Below are positions 8,390 to 16,710 of a stretch of DNA of 64,000 nt, piece by piece; position 1 is the stretch's first letter, and every line of letters starts with the position of its first letter. The notes beneath the pieces were generated by a model. The model saw only the letters and a list, made by a program, of their open reading frames with translations. It did not search any database and was not told the DNA's origin. Origin of the DNA: Chryseobacterium lathyri (GTDB lineage: Bacteria; Bacteroidota; Bacteroidia; Flavobacteriales; Weeksellaceae); assembly GCF_003290185.1 (NCBI RefSeq), contig NZ_QNFY01000006.1:1-64000 (forward strand), written 5' to 3'. Made by a program: the position numbers and the translations under genes.

Positions 8390-8510
8390 ACTATCTTACT
8401 TAGAACAAAAAGTTTATACTTCTCATACTCTCTAATTAGAGAAATTTATAAACAATTAGGGTATTGAAATCAGTACCCTAATTTTAATTTAAAATAGATT
8501 TTGCTAAGAC
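8390..8510 (+). repeat. Intercassette repeat type I, copy a
   Basis: This AT-rich element of about 120 bp contains CTATCTTACTTAGAACAAAA, a CTCTCTAATTAGAGA segment, and a hairpin, and it ends at the RHS-core breakpoint GACAGCGCAGAA. Related copies lie at about 10190-10293, 15155-15274 and 16752-16880. All sit between the immunity gene of one cassette and the RHS fragment of the next. It may be a hitchhiking 3' flank that marks the recombination unit. Confidence 0.7.
8454..8486 (+). terminator. Hairpin inside type I repeat (copy a)
   Basis: AATTAGGGTA pairs with TACCCTAATT around TTGAAATCAG and is followed by TTAATTT. The same hairpin recurs at 10256, 15218 and, with compensating changes, 16820. 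Confidence 0.7.
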
Positions 8511-8660
8511 AGCGCAGAAATTCTTGAAGAAAATAACTATTATGCTTTTGGTTTAAAGCATGAAGGTTATAATGCTTTATCTGGAAATCCGGCTTACAGC
8601 TATGGATATAACGGCAAGGAACTACAGAAAGAAACCGGTTGGGGAGATTACGGAGCGAGA

Positions 8661-9644
8661 ATGTATATGGCAGATATTGGCAGATGGGGAGTAATAGATC
8701 CATTAGCAGAGCAGATGAGAAGATATTCTCCGTATAATTATGCATTTAATAATCCTGTAAGCTTTATAGATCCGGATGGGATGGCGCCAAAGCTGCATCA
8801 GTTTAGTATGCCTGGCGATTCCCGCCCTGATGCTTACTCGGGAGGTCATAATCCAAACTGGTTAGGCTTAGGAAATACCGGAAACCTTGAATCAGGAGGA
8901 TATGGGGGAGGAAATGGTTATTCTGTTTTATCATCATTGGGTAGCTCAAACGACTATCTGCTGGATAATCTTATTGCAGGGTGGACAGCAAGAGGTATAG
9001 ACACCAAAATTTCGAAGAATGGCTATCTATCATATTGGACAGGAGGAGCTGCAGGATATGGAAGTACTTCTCAGGAAATGGTTGCGCATATGTTGAAGCT
9101 TGGAGAGAGTTTATCGGATAACTGGTATGGACTAGGAGGACAAGGAAACTGGTTCTTTGGAGTTGGGGCTGCTTTAGCTGGTGTAAAAGGAGGTTTAAAT
9201 TCAGAACGAATGTATGGAGAAGGTATCAGGAGAGGGTTATCTGGAAATTATCCGTTAACAGGGAGAAATCTTAGTTTGTTCGGGAAAATGCCTGCAACAA
9301 AAGCATCTATGCCTGCTTCTTCTTTAGCGAAATGGGGAGGTATTGCGGGGAAAGCAAGTTTTGGAGCTGGAGTAGTTATGGATGGCATAGGAGTTTATAA
9401 TTATTACAATAATCCAGATTCTAAAAATAAAGTACACCCAGCAAAAGCAGGATTAAATACAACAATAGGTGCTTATGGTTTAACTGGTGCAGGCACCATA
9501 CCTGCATTATTATATTTTGGAGTTGATGCACTTTATCCTGGAGGATGGGAAGGATATGGAAATGATTATCAAAGTATACAATCCCAAAATGCAGCTATTG
9601 TTCATGGATTTATTACAGCTCCTTATGGTTCACAAAAATTTTAA
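8661..9644 (+). CDS. Displaced RHS core end with glycine-rich hydrophobic tip (orphan cassette 4)
   Basis: The frame opens after a TAA at 8505 and reads DSAEILEENNYYAFGLKH, in register with the RHS core; the first ATG is at 8661 (MYMADIGRWG). From there 327 residues hold the core end (DPDGM), the HQFSMPGDSRPDAY linker to about residue 143, and the tip. The tip has glycine-spaced hydrophobic stretches (GGIAGKASFGAGVVMDGIGV; GAYGLTGAGTIPALLYFGVD), which suggests membrane insertion. The linker is almost identical at DNA level to that at 13860-14185, and identity stops after GCGCATATG. A membrane immunity gene begins three bases after the stop. Confidence 0.75.
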   Translation: MYMADIGRWGVIDPLAEQMRRYSPYNYAFNNPVSFIDPDGMAPKLHQFSMPGDSRPDAYSGGHNPNWLGLGNTGNLESGGYGGGNGYSVLSSLGSSNDYLLDNLIAGWTARGIDTKISKNGYLSYWTGGAAGYGSTSQEMVAHMLKLGESLSDNWYGLGGQGNWFFGVGAALAGVKGGLNSERMYGEGIRRGLSGNYPLTGRNLSLFGKMPATKASMPASSLAKWGGIAGKASFGAGVVMDGIGVYNYYNNPDSKNKVHPAKAGLNTTIGAYGLTGAGTIPALLYFGVDALYPGGWEGYGNDYQSIQSQNAAIVHGFITAPYGSQKF

Positions 9645-9647
9645 ATT

Positions 9648-10178
9648 ATGTCAATTAAAAAATTATACTATTATTTATTCTATAAAATATATAAAGCTAT
9701 CATCTATACTTCTACTCCTTTTGGAGATTTTTTGAGTAGTTTTAAGGCTGGTTTAGTTTTAATAGTTTTACAAATTTGGAGTTTTTTATCAATAATAAAT
9801 TATTATACAGTGATAACAGGAAATAAAGTAGAATTATCTATTTCTATGCCTATAATGTATATTCCTTTAATTATTATTATTGGTTTTAATTATTACACTT
9901 TAGATTATTTAGATATATGGAAAAGTTATAATCAAGAGTTTGATCAATTACCTAAGAAAAAGAATACAATTGGGAGTTGGATTGTAGTTTTAATAGTTTT
10001 AATAATAATTGTGAACTTTATTTTTTCATTCTATTGCCTAGACCGAAAAGCAAGAAAAGACCAAGTAGGGCCTTATGCACCAGAAATTGTGGCAAAAGAA
10101 AGAATGGAAGATTCTTTGCAGAAGGCGCAACAAATTGAAAAACTTAAAAAGATATATGGTGAGGATAATAGAAAATAA
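9648..10178 (+). CDS. Membrane immunity protein (family with 12990, 14748, 16333)
   Basis: A 176-residue protein with ATG three bases behind the tip stop. An aromatic N-terminus (SIKKLYYYLFYKIYK) is followed by two hydrophobic helices (about 34-54 and 67-88), a loop with YLDIWKSYNQEFDQLPKKK, a third helix (about 107-128) and a charged, probably cytoplasmic tail ending in a coiled-coil-like segment. The same layout recurs in the proteins encoded at 12990, 14748 and 16333, and truncated at 5843. It is inferred to block membrane damage by the glycine-rich tip before it. Confidence 0.7.
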   Translation: MSIKKLYYYLFYKIYKAIIYTSTPFGDFLSSFKAGLVLIVLQIWSFLSIINYYTVITGNKVELSISMPIMYIPLIIIIGFNYYTLDYLDIWKSYNQEFDQLPKKKNTIGSWIVVLIVLIIIVNFIFSFYCLDRKARKDQVGPYAPEIVAKERMEDSLQKAQQIEKLKKIYGEDNRK

Positions 10179-10189
10179 AATTCAAATAT

Positions 10190-10293
10190 AGAGTTATTAT
10201 CTTTAGGCTAAAAGTTTACTTCTTATATTCTTTAAGTTGAGAGGATATTATAAATAATTAGGGTATTGAAATCAGTACCCTAATATTTTATAA
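10190..10293 (+). repeat. Intercassette repeat type I, copy b
   Basis: Copy with AAAAGTTTACTTCTTATATTC, a GAGAGGATATTATAAATAATTAGGG segment and the type I hairpin. The following RHS fragment begins later in the core than in the other copies ([13 protein letters not shown]). Confidence 0.65.
10256..10290 (+). terminator. Hairpin inside type I repeat (copy b)
   Basis: AATTAGGGTA with TACCCTAAT around TTGAAATCAG, then ATTTTAT. Same loop sequence as copies a and c. Confidence 0.65.
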
Positions 10294-10312
10294 AGATCCA
10301 TTAGCAGAGCAG

Positions 10313-11233
10313 ATGAGAAGGTATTCCCCGTATAATTATGCATTTAATAATCCTGTAAGCTTTATAGATCCGGATGGGATGGCTCCAAGACAATTTGCAA
10401 TGGCAGGCGATGGATTCGGTAATGTGGATGTAAGCTCAGGCTGGACCAATCCAAACTGGTTGGGATTAGGAGATAGAGGTGGAAGCTATGATCAATTAGC
10501 ATCTGTTGGTGGAGGAATAGGAGGAGATTTAGAAATGTATGAAGGAGCTGCAGCTGCAGATGCATTCAGGACACTTATGAATCCTCAGTATAATTTCTCA
10601 CAATTCGATTTTTCAAATTTTGGATTAAATGACCCCGGACCAACTTACACAGCTAAGCATTATGCTCTTATTCAAGGTTTATCTACATTTGCCAATAAGT
10701 TGTTTGGTTCTCCATTTACATTGGATAAATTAACAGAATCTGAAAAGCAAAGTATATTTAAACAAAGTGCACGAAAAACGACAGCCATATTAATGTATGA
10801 GTATGCTTCAGGAACAGGTCCGGAACATAGAAACTTTTTTCCCGGAGATGCTTTAACTGAAGATATAAAATGGTCAAATTCATCAGCAAGAGCGACTACA
10901 ATGTTTGCAAGTGACTATAATGCAGGAAAAATAAAAGATGGGGAAATTAAAACATATTATATTGGTTCCAGTCCTGATAAAATTGGAATAAGTGGAAGCA
11001 TAGACGCTCACTTTAAAGGATTGGCAGATCAATCTATTTGGAGAGGGGGAATGGTTTATAATATGCAAAAAAGAGGAAACAGATTGTATGTAAATGTTGT
11101 TGATAAATATACAGTTTCCTCCGGGATATCTAGAAATGACGCTGATTCATTTAATAGAGGTAAGACAATTACACCATTAGGAACAACAACAATTACTATT
11201 CATTTTAATTATCAATGGATAAAAACAAAATAA
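10313..11233 (+). CDS. Displaced RHS core end with toxin tip (orphan cassette 5)
   Basis: The RHS match starts at DPLAEQ (10295); the first ATG is 10313 ([14 protein letters not shown]). The [10 protein letters not shown] linker to about residue 103 is almost identical at DNA level to that of cassette 3 (6700-6956 against 10360-10617), and diverges right after FDFS. The tip (104-306) contains [18 protein letters not shown], a conserved-looking ALTEDIKW and a C-terminal [13 protein letters not shown] do not recognise a named family. The immunity partner is a lipoprotein, so the tip probably acts in the periplasm. Confidence 0.72.
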   Translation: MRRYSPYNYAFNNPVSFIDPDGMAPRQFAMAGDGFGNVDVSSGWTNPNWLGLGDRGGSYDQLASVGGGIGGDLEMYEGAAAADAFRTLMNPQYNFSQFDFSNFGLNDPGPTYTAKHYALIQGLSTFANKLFGSPFTLDKLTESEKQSIFKQSARKTTAILMYEYASGTGPEHRNFFPGDALTEDIKWSNSSARATTMFASDYNAGKIKDGEIKTYYIGSSPDKIGISGSIDAHFKGLADQSIWRGGMVYNMQKRGNRLYVNVVDKYTVSSGISRNDADSFNRGKTITPLGTTTITIHFNYQWIKTK

Positions 11234-11237
11234 AGAT

Positions 11238-11594
11238 ATGAAGAATACAAAAAAATATTTATTAATAATATTAATTAGTTTGCTATGTTTATCATGCAAT
11301 AAAATATTTCCTGAAAATATGGAAAGTTTTATGTTTCAATTAAAGGATAGTATATATTTAAATCAACCTTCAAGATCAATACTTGTTATGCATAAAATTA
11401 GAGAAGATAGTTTTATCCATGGGAAAGTAATAGTTAATGATATAGACAGTGTATATATAAATAACAACAAAAGTGTAATTTACATCATTAATAGTAAAAA
11501 CGAGTGTATTTGGGTGAGATCTGATTTTAAAACTGAGAAGTTAGACAAAAAACCCAAAGTTAATTTTGTCAGTATTACAGGGTATCATGAGTAG
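11238..11594 (+). CDS. Lipoprotein immunity protein of orphan cassette 5
   Basis: A 118-residue protein starting four bases after the tip stop. It has a lipoprotein signal peptide (KKYLLIILISLLCLSCNK, lipobox L-C-L-S-C with Cys20). The mature part is a small polar, beta-rich domain without a recognised family. Lipidation places it on the periplasmic side of a membrane or at the cell surface, which in turn suggests that the toxin before it attacks a periplasmic target. Both gene order and localisation support the immunity role. Confidence 0.72.
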   Translation: MKNTKKYLLIILISLLCLSCNKIFPENMESFMFQLKDSIYLNQPSRSILVMHKIREDSFIHGKVIVNDIDSVYINNNKSVIYIINSKNECIWVRSDFKTEKLDKKPKVNFVSITGYHE

Positions 11595-11690
11595 ATTTTC
11601 GATAATTAGGTAATGTATCAAAGTTAGTGATTCGATTATTTTAATAGTTAACTCATTGAAAATCAATTGATATTAAATATTAAAATTTAA

Positions 11691-11731
11691 ACAGTAGGCG
11701 CAGGTTATCCTGCTCTTACTGTTTTTAGTGG
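11691..11731 (+). terminator. Hairpin of type II intercassette repeat (copy a)
   Basis: ACAGTAGGCGCAGG pairs imperfectly with CCTGCTCTTACTGT around TTAT and ends in TTTTT. A related hairpin lies at 13425-13456, and both are followed by TTTAGTGG and AATAATTGAA(G/A)ATCATT segments. Confidence 0.75.
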
Positions 11732-11812
11732 ATAAAATATATCTTAAATAATTGAAGATCATTCCTCGTGTTCCAAAGTTAGTGATGAATAATTTTTGAA
11801 AATAATAAGTAT
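11700..11812 (+). repeat. Intercassette repeat type II, copy a
   Basis: After the hairpin come TTTAGTGGATAAAATATATC, TAAATAATTGAAGATCATTC, the 16-mer TGTTCCAAAGTTAGTG (11769-11784) and AATAATTTTTGAAAATAATA, which leads into the RHS core at YSYTDHLGN. A second copy of this layout lies at about 13440-13545. Confidence 0.6.
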
Positions 11813-12986
11813 TTACAGCTATACAGACCATTTGGGAAATGTGCGTTTAAGCTACTCCAAAAATTTATCTGGCAGCGCAGAAGCTCTTGAAGAAAACAAT
11901 TATTATGCTTTTGGTTTAAAGCATGAAGGTTATAATGCTTTAGCTGGAAATCCAGCTTACAGTTATAGGTACAACGGCAAAGAATTACAAAAGGAAACTG
12001 GCTGGGGAGATTACGGAGCGAGAATGTATATGGCAGATATTGGCAGATGGGGCGTAATAGACCCTCTGGCTGAACAGATGAGAAGATATTCTCCGTATAA
12101 TTATGCCTTTAACAATCCTGTAAGCTTTATAGATCCTGATGGAATGAAGCCGCATCAGTTTAGTATGCCTGGCGATTCCCGCCCTGACGCCTACTCGGGA
12201 GGTCATAATCCAAACTGGTTAGGCTTAGGAAATACCGGAAGCCTTGAATCAGGAGGATATGGGGGAGGAAACGGTTATTCTGTTTTATCATCATTGGGTA
12301 ACTCAAATGACTATCTGCTGGATAATCTTAGAACTGCATGGGCCAGTAGAGATAAGGGAATATTTTCCAGTATGAATAGTAATGGCGATCTTATCTGGTG
12401 GACTGGAAATGCTAGTCAAACCACTTATAGGTTAGGTAACGAAATATACAGTGAGGGTAATTGGGGTGTTGGACATAGAATAAGCGTAATGGGCAATGAA
12501 TCATTAGCATCAATGCAAAATACTTATGAACCAAGCTTTTTTGGAGACTTTATTGAAGGCATTAAATATTCAGACAAGAGCAATTTTTTATCTGGGTCTG
12601 CTTTAATAGGTTATACGGGTCTTCATCTAAATAAATATGAAGCTTTTTTAAGATTTGGGGCAAAAGGAGGCTCAATAAGTACTTTAAGAAATTTATCAAA
12701 AAATTTAAAAACGGTTGGAAAAGCTGGAAAGTATTTAGGTTATCTAGGTGTAGGTCTAAGTATAATAGAAGATGTTTCAGACAATAAAGTGGGTTGGGGA
12801 ACTGTAGCTAAAGTTGCTTTAGGTATTGGTTTAATATATGCAGGTCCCATAGGAATAGTATATGGTATTACAGATTTGACTGTTGGAGCAATTACTGGAA
12901 CTACTATTACAGACAGGATTGCTTCAGGTATAGATAATAGTAGGCTAGGAACAGATTATAATATTTTTAGCCATTTTAATAATTAA
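11796..12986 (+). CDS. Displaced RHS core end with hydrophobic tip (orphan cassette 6)
   Basis: The frame opens after TAA at 11790; the only early start is TTG at 11796, giving KIISIYSYTDHLGNVRLSYS. The 396 residues hold the core end, the HQFSMPGDSRPDAY linker to about residue 177 (DYLLDNL) and the tip. The tip ends in a glycine-spaced helix (GKYLGYLGVGLSIIED), a linker, and a long hydrophobic hairpin (KVALGIGLIYAGPIGIVYG, then DLTVGAITGTTITDRI). This architecture matches the tips at 13570 and 15425 and suggests insertion into a membrane. An immunity gene starts three bases after the stop. Confidence 0.72.
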   Translation: MKIISIYSYTDHLGNVRLSYSKNLSGSAEALEENNYYAFGLKHEGYNALAGNPAYSYRYNGKELQKETGWGDYGARMYMADIGRWGVIDPLAEQMRRYSPYNYAFNNPVSFIDPDGMKPHQFSMPGDSRPDAYSGGHNPNWLGLGNTGSLESGGYGGGNGYSVLSSLGNSNDYLLDNLRTAWASRDKGIFSSMNSNGDLIWWTGNASQTTYRLGNEIYSEGNWGVGHRISVMGNESLASMQNTYEPSFFGDFIEGIKYSDKSNFLSGSALIGYTGLHLNKYEAFLRFGAKGGSISTLRNLSKNLKTVGKAGKYLGYLGVGLSIIEDVSDNKVGWGTVAKVALGIGLIYAGPIGIVYGITDLTVGAITGTTITDRIASGIDNSRLGTDYNIFSHFNN

Positions 12987-12989
12987 TTT

Positions 12990-13373
12990 ATGATTAAAGA
13001 TTTTTTTGATTACCATTATTATAGGGTTGCAAAATTCTATTATAAAAGAGATGGAGCAGATGCTACGACTGCATTGATAAGTGTATCAGCAGTTCAGACG
13101 TGGATTATAATTAATGTTTTATTATTTATAAAAGAGCTTTTTTTTCAAAATGAGAAACTTAAATATGGATGGATTGTTTTTCTATTTATAATGATTGGAA
13201 TTCTAATTTACAACAAAAGAAAATATAAGAATAAATATTTAGAATTAAGAAATAAATGGGTTAGTGAAAAAAAGAAAGAAAAAACAGTCAATGGCTTAAT
13301 AATTATTTTAACAATTATTTTTTCATGGTGTCTAATATTCATTAATTTATTTATATTAAAAAAAATACATTAA
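12990..13373 (+). CDS. Membrane immunity protein (family with 9648, 14748, 16333)
   Basis: A 127-residue protein with ATG three bases after the tip stop. It has an aromatic N-terminal segment (MIKDFFDYHYYRVAKFYYKRDGAD), a helix at about 29-50, one at about 60-76, a strongly charged loop (NKRKYKNKYLELRNKWVSEK) and a final helix at about 99-120. The KDG element after the aromatic segment recurs in the protein at 14748 (YEKDGTHKA). It is inferred to be immunity to the hydrophobic tip of cassette 6. Confidence 0.7.
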   Translation: MIKDFFDYHYYRVAKFYYKRDGADATTALISVSAVQTWIIINVLLFIKELFFQNEKLKYGWIVFLFIMIGILIYNKRKYKNKYLELRNKWVSEKKKEKTVNGLIIILTIIFSWCLIFINLFILKKIH

Positions 13374-13424
13374 GAAATACTATTTGCTTATTGAATCAAA
13401 CAAGATAAAACATAAAAGTTTATA

Positions 13425-13456
13425 CAGTAATAGCAGGATAGCCTGCTATTACTTAT
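13425..13456 (+). terminator. Hairpin of type II intercassette repeat (copy b)
   Basis: AGTAATAGCAGG pairs perfectly with CCTGCTATTACT around ATAG. The stem differs from copy a by paired changes, so the structure rather than the sequence is conserved. Confidence 0.7.
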
Positions 13457-13569
13457 TTTAGTGGCTGGAAAAACGCTTTAAATAATTGAAAATCATTTCT
13501 CATAAAGTTAAAGATAAATAATTTTTGAAATAATAAATTTTTTACAGCTATACAGGCCATTTAGGAAGT

Positions 13570-14736
13570 GTGCGTTTAAGCTACTCCAGGAACCTGAATG
13601 GCAACGCAGAAGTTCTTGAAGAAAACAATTATTATGCATTTGGTCTAAAGCATAGTGCAGGAATGGTCCCGACGGCAAATGCGGCTTACAATTACCAATA
13701 TAATGGTAAAGAACTACAGAAAGAAACAGGCTGGGGAGATTACGGAGCGAGAATGTATATGGCTGATATTGGCAGATGGGGCGTAACAGACCCTCTGGCT
13801 GAACAGATGAGAAGATATTCTCCGTATAATTATGCTTTTAATAATCCTGTAAGCTTTATAGATCCGGATGGGATGGCGCCAAAGCTGCATCAGTTTAGTA
13901 TGCCTGGCGATTCCCGCCCTGATGCTTACTCGGGAGGTCATAATCCAAACTGGTTAGGCTTAGGAAATACCGGAAACCTTGAATCAGGAGGATATGGGGG
14001 AGGAAATGGTTATTCTGTTTTATCATCATTGGGTAGCTCAAACGACTATCTGCTGGATAATCTTATTGCAGGGTGGACAGCAAGAGGTATAGACACCAAA
14101 ATTTCGAAGAATGGCTATCTATCATATTGGACAGGAGGAGCTGCAGGATATGGAAGTACTTCTCAGGAAATGGTTGCGCATATGTTGAAACTCTCTGAAT
14201 CTTATATTGATAATATAGATTGGCACAAGACTTCTCAAGGCTTTAGGTCATGGTCTGGAAATGCTTATTCAGTCAATGAATTTATCCTACAGCCAGCAGC
14301 TGACAGAGCAGCATTATATGGAGCGGGTAAAGCCTTTTCAACAACTAATTTAGTTTTTGAAAAAACAATTCTTGGTCAAAGGATATATCAGCCTTTATTA
14401 GAAATAAGTTCAATAAAAGCGCAAAGGCTTGCTGCAGGAACTAAAATTGCAGGAAGAGTCTTGGGTGGAATCGGAATAGGTTTGGCATTTATTGATATAA
14501 ATCAAAAAGGACCCAATACATCAAATTCTCTAGATCTTGTAATGTCGGTACTTGCCGTTTCGCCAACAGGTTGGGGACAAGCTATAGCAGGAACTTATTT
14601 TTTGGCTAATTTTGCTACTCAATTAGTTACAGGCAAAGATATAGGGCAGCATATTGAAGGAGCTGTTAATAAATACTATAACGACGGAGTAAGAGCAGAA
14701 GAACAAAGGAAATATAACGAAGCCATGGGCTACTAA
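13570..14736 (+). CDS. Displaced RHS core end with hydrophobic tip (orphan cassette 7)
   Basis: The frame opens after TAA at 13534 and reads IFYSYTGHLGSVRLSYSRN; the first usable codon is GTG at 13570. The 388 residues carry the core end with a variant SAGMVPTANAAYNYQYNG loop, the HQFSMPGDSRPDAY linker and MVAHML at about residue 204, where near-identity with cassettes 4 and 8 stops. The tip contains GRVLGGIGIGLAFIDI and a second hydrophobic stretch ending in FATQLVTGKDIGQHI, the same two-part design as in cassettes 6 and 8. An immunity gene follows after 11 bases. Confidence 0.72.
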   Translation: MRLSYSRNLNGNAEVLEENNYYAFGLKHSAGMVPTANAAYNYQYNGKELQKETGWGDYGARMYMADIGRWGVTDPLAEQMRRYSPYNYAFNNPVSFIDPDGMAPKLHQFSMPGDSRPDAYSGGHNPNWLGLGNTGNLESGGYGGGNGYSVLSSLGSSNDYLLDNLIAGWTARGIDTKISKNGYLSYWTGGAAGYGSTSQEMVAHMLKLSESYIDNIDWHKTSQGFRSWSGNAYSVNEFILQPAADRAALYGAGKAFSTTNLVFEKTILGQRIYQPLLEISSIKAQRLAAGTKIAGRVLGGIGIGLAFIDINQKGPNTSNSLDLVMSVLAVSPTGWGQAIAGTYFLANFATQLVTGKDIGQHIEGAVNKYYNDGVRAEEQRKYNEAMGY

Positions 14737-14747
14737 AAATTACATAT

Positions 14748-15137
14748 ATGATACTCATTGATTATTTATATTATCAAATAACTAATTTTTATCTTCATTA
14801 TGAGAAAGATGGAACTCATAAAGCATCCGGAATTATTGGAGCTTGCTCTTTAATTTCTTTCAATTTAATATTTATATTAATGTTTTTAGATCATTTTTAT
14901 AATAAAAATACTATTCCATCAAACAAGTATATTATAATAATATATTGTTTACCTATTATTTTATTAGTTGGTTTAAGATATTGGAAATTTACTTCCTATG
15001 AACAAATTAGAGAAAAAGTAAAGGGTTTTGATAAAACGACAAGAATAATAGCTGATATTTTATTAATCATTTATATTATTATTTCATTTTTTGGGTTATT
15101 TATTTTTAGTCTTTATACAGGATCATTAAAACATTGA
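14748..15137 (+). CDS. Membrane immunity protein (family with 9648, 12990, 16333)
   Basis: A 129-residue protein. It begins ILIDYLYYQITNFYLHYEKD, then has helices at about 28-48, 60-78 and 101-123, with a charged loop (RYWKFTSYEQIREKVKGFD) between the last two. The order of aromatic start, two helices, charged Tyr/Lys/Arg loop and last helix is shared with the other family members although sequence identity is low. It is inferred to be immunity to the tip of cassette 7. Confidence 0.7.
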   Translation: MILIDYLYYQITNFYLHYEKDGTHKASGIIGACSLISFNLIFILMFLDHFYNKNTIPSNKYIIIIYCLPIILLVGLRYWKFTSYEQIREKVKGFDKTTRIIADILLIIYIIISFFGLFIFSLYTGSLKH

Positions 15138-15154
15138 AATGAAACTTGTAATTG

Positions 15155-15274
15155 CTACCTTATTTAGGACAAAAGTTTATCCTTCTTAGACTCTTTATTA
15201 AGAGAGCTTTATAAAATAATTAGGGTGTTGAAATCAGTACCCTAATTTTAATTTAAAATAGATTTTGCTAAGAC
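15155..15274 (+). repeat. Intercassette repeat type I, copy c
   Basis: Contains CCTTATTTAGGACAAAAGTT, the hairpin at 15218-15251 and the tail TTTAAAATAGATTTTGCTAA leading into GACAGCGCAGAA. The last 50 bases are almost identical to copy a (8465-8515), including the exact point at which the RHS core begins. Confidence 0.7.
15218..15251 (+). terminator. Hairpin inside type I repeat (copy c)
   Basis: AATTAGGGT pairs with ACCCTAATT around a loop containing TTGAAATCAG, followed by TTAATTT. Confidence 0.65.
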
Positions 15275-15424
15275 AGCGCAGAAGCTCTTGAAGAAAACAA
15301 TTATTATCCATTTGGATTAAAGCATGAAGGTTACAATGTTTTAGTAGGGAACCCTGCTTATAATTACCAGTATAACGGTAAAGAGCTACAAAAAGAAACT
15401 GGCTGGGGAGATTACGGAGCCAGA

Positions 15425-16336
15425 ATGTATATGGCTGATATTGGCAGATGGGGTGTGATAGATCCTCTTGCTGAACAGATGAGAAGATATTCTCCGTATA
15501 ATTATGCTTTTAATAACCCTGTAAGCTTTATAGATCCGGATGGGATGGCACCGCATCAGTTTAAGATGCCTGGCGATTCCCGCCCTGATGCCTACTCGGG
15601 AGGTCATAATCCAAACTGGTTAGGCTTAGGAAATACCGGAAGCCTTGAATCAGGAGGATATGGAGGAGGAAACGGTTATTCTGTTTTATCATCATTGGGT
15701 AACTCAAATGACTATCTGCTGGATAATCTTATTGCAGGATGGGCAGCAAGAGGTATAGACACCAAAATTTCGAAGAATGGCTATCTATCATATTGGACAG
15801 GAGGAGCTGCAGGATATGGAAGTACTTCTCAGGAAATGGTTGCGCATATGATAAATCTAGCTAATGGGCTTCAAAATAGTCTTACAGATGTTGCAAACAA
15901 TCAGTATTTTAGTGCCGGGCATTTAATTGCAAGTGAGTCTGTAGCTTGCTTTGGAGCGTATTCTTTAAGCAAAGCCCTAAGGCCTGATTATTCTGTAAAT
16001 TATACGGTTTTGGATGACGCAGCGAAACCTTATAGAATAACGACTATGGCAGGCATTAAATTAAAGCCAGCTACGGCTGCAACTTTAAGTAAAGTAGCCA
16101 GATATGGAGGATATGCTCTAGCGGGAGCAGCCATTTATGCTACAGAGCTTCAGTATAGAGATGGTCAAATAGTTGATACTGAAAGGATTGTAAGTCATAT
16201 AATGACAGGCGTTGGTGCCATTCCAAGCCCTTGGACAATGGGCTCGGCATTGTTATATGGAGTCGTAACAGGGGGATATCAAGCAGTAACTGGAAGGAGT
16301 ATTTTTAATGATATGGGACTAGGTCCTAAAAAATGA
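15425..16336 (+). CDS. Displaced RHS core end with hydrophobic tip (orphan cassette 8)
   Basis: The frame opens after TAA at 15269 and reads DSAEALEENNYYPFGLKH; the first ATG is at 15425. The 303 residues contain the core end, the HQFKMPGDSRPDAY linker and MVAHM at about residue 142, where the sequence becomes unique. The tip has GGYALAGAAIYATELQYRDG followed by a second hydrophobic part (GAIPSPWTMGSALLYGVVTG, then YQAVTGRSIF). The final TG..I element is shared with cassettes 6 and 7. The stop overlaps the immunity ATG by four bases. Confidence 0.73.
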   Translation: MYMADIGRWGVIDPLAEQMRRYSPYNYAFNNPVSFIDPDGMAPHQFKMPGDSRPDAYSGGHNPNWLGLGNTGSLESGGYGGGNGYSVLSSLGNSNDYLLDNLIAGWAARGIDTKISKNGYLSYWTGGAAGYGSTSQEMVAHMINLANGLQNSLTDVANNQYFSAGHLIASESVACFGAYSLSKALRPDYSVNYTVLDDAAKPYRITTMAGIKLKPATAATLSKVARYGGYALAGAAIYATELQYRDGQIVDTERIVSHIMTGVGAIPSPWTMGSALLYGVVTGGYQAVTGRSIFNDMGLGPKK

Positions 16337-16710
16337 TAATAATGATAAAACTAATAGATTATTTGATCTTTCATATGGATTGTCTTTATAAAAGAATGGA
16401 TAAATTTAAATATAAAGATAGAGGAACAGAAAAATTTTGGTTGGTTGTAGTTATTTCTATTTTTATTAATTTAAATACTTCAAGTATTGATAATGTTTGT
16501 TTAGGTAACTATTTACATATACACCATAAGTATATTTTTTTCTTAATGATTCCAATTGTAATGACTTTGGTGTACTATTTCTTTATAAAAAATGAAAGAT
16601 TTCTAGATTATGGATTTAAAGAAAGTTATAAAGGATATATAGTATTATTCATGCTGTTTGTATTAACTATAATTCTTATGGCAATGGTTGTTCCACGAAA
16701 AAATTATTAA
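16333..16710 (+). CDS. Membrane immunity protein (family with 9648, 12990, 14748)
   Basis: A 125-residue protein that starts within the tip stop (ATGA overlap). A second ATG at 16342 gives MIKLIDYLIFHMDCLYKR, which aligns better with the starts of its relatives (MIKDFFDY, MILIDYLYY), so the true start could be either. Helices lie at about 36-55, 68-86 and 101-119, with a charged loop (KNERFLDYGFKESYKGY) before the last. Inferred immunity to the tip of cassette 8. Confidence 0.7.
   Translation: MIIMIKLIDYLIFHMDCLYKRMDKFKYKDRGTEKFWLVVVISIFINLNTSSIDNVCLGNYLHIHHKYIFFLMIPIVMTLVYYFFIKNERFLDYGFKESYKGYIVLFMLFVLTIILMAMVVPRKNY

Noticed and set aside
9487..9735. 82-codon frame crossing the end of cassette 4
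   Set aside because: It overlaps both the tip and the immunity gene in another frame and resembles no protein.
2144..15607. Minus-strand open frames within RHS core copies (for example 11985-12206, 13714-13941, 15386-15607)
   Set aside because: They recur only because they mirror the conserved plus-strand RHS coding sequence; their translations are low-complexity and not protein-like.
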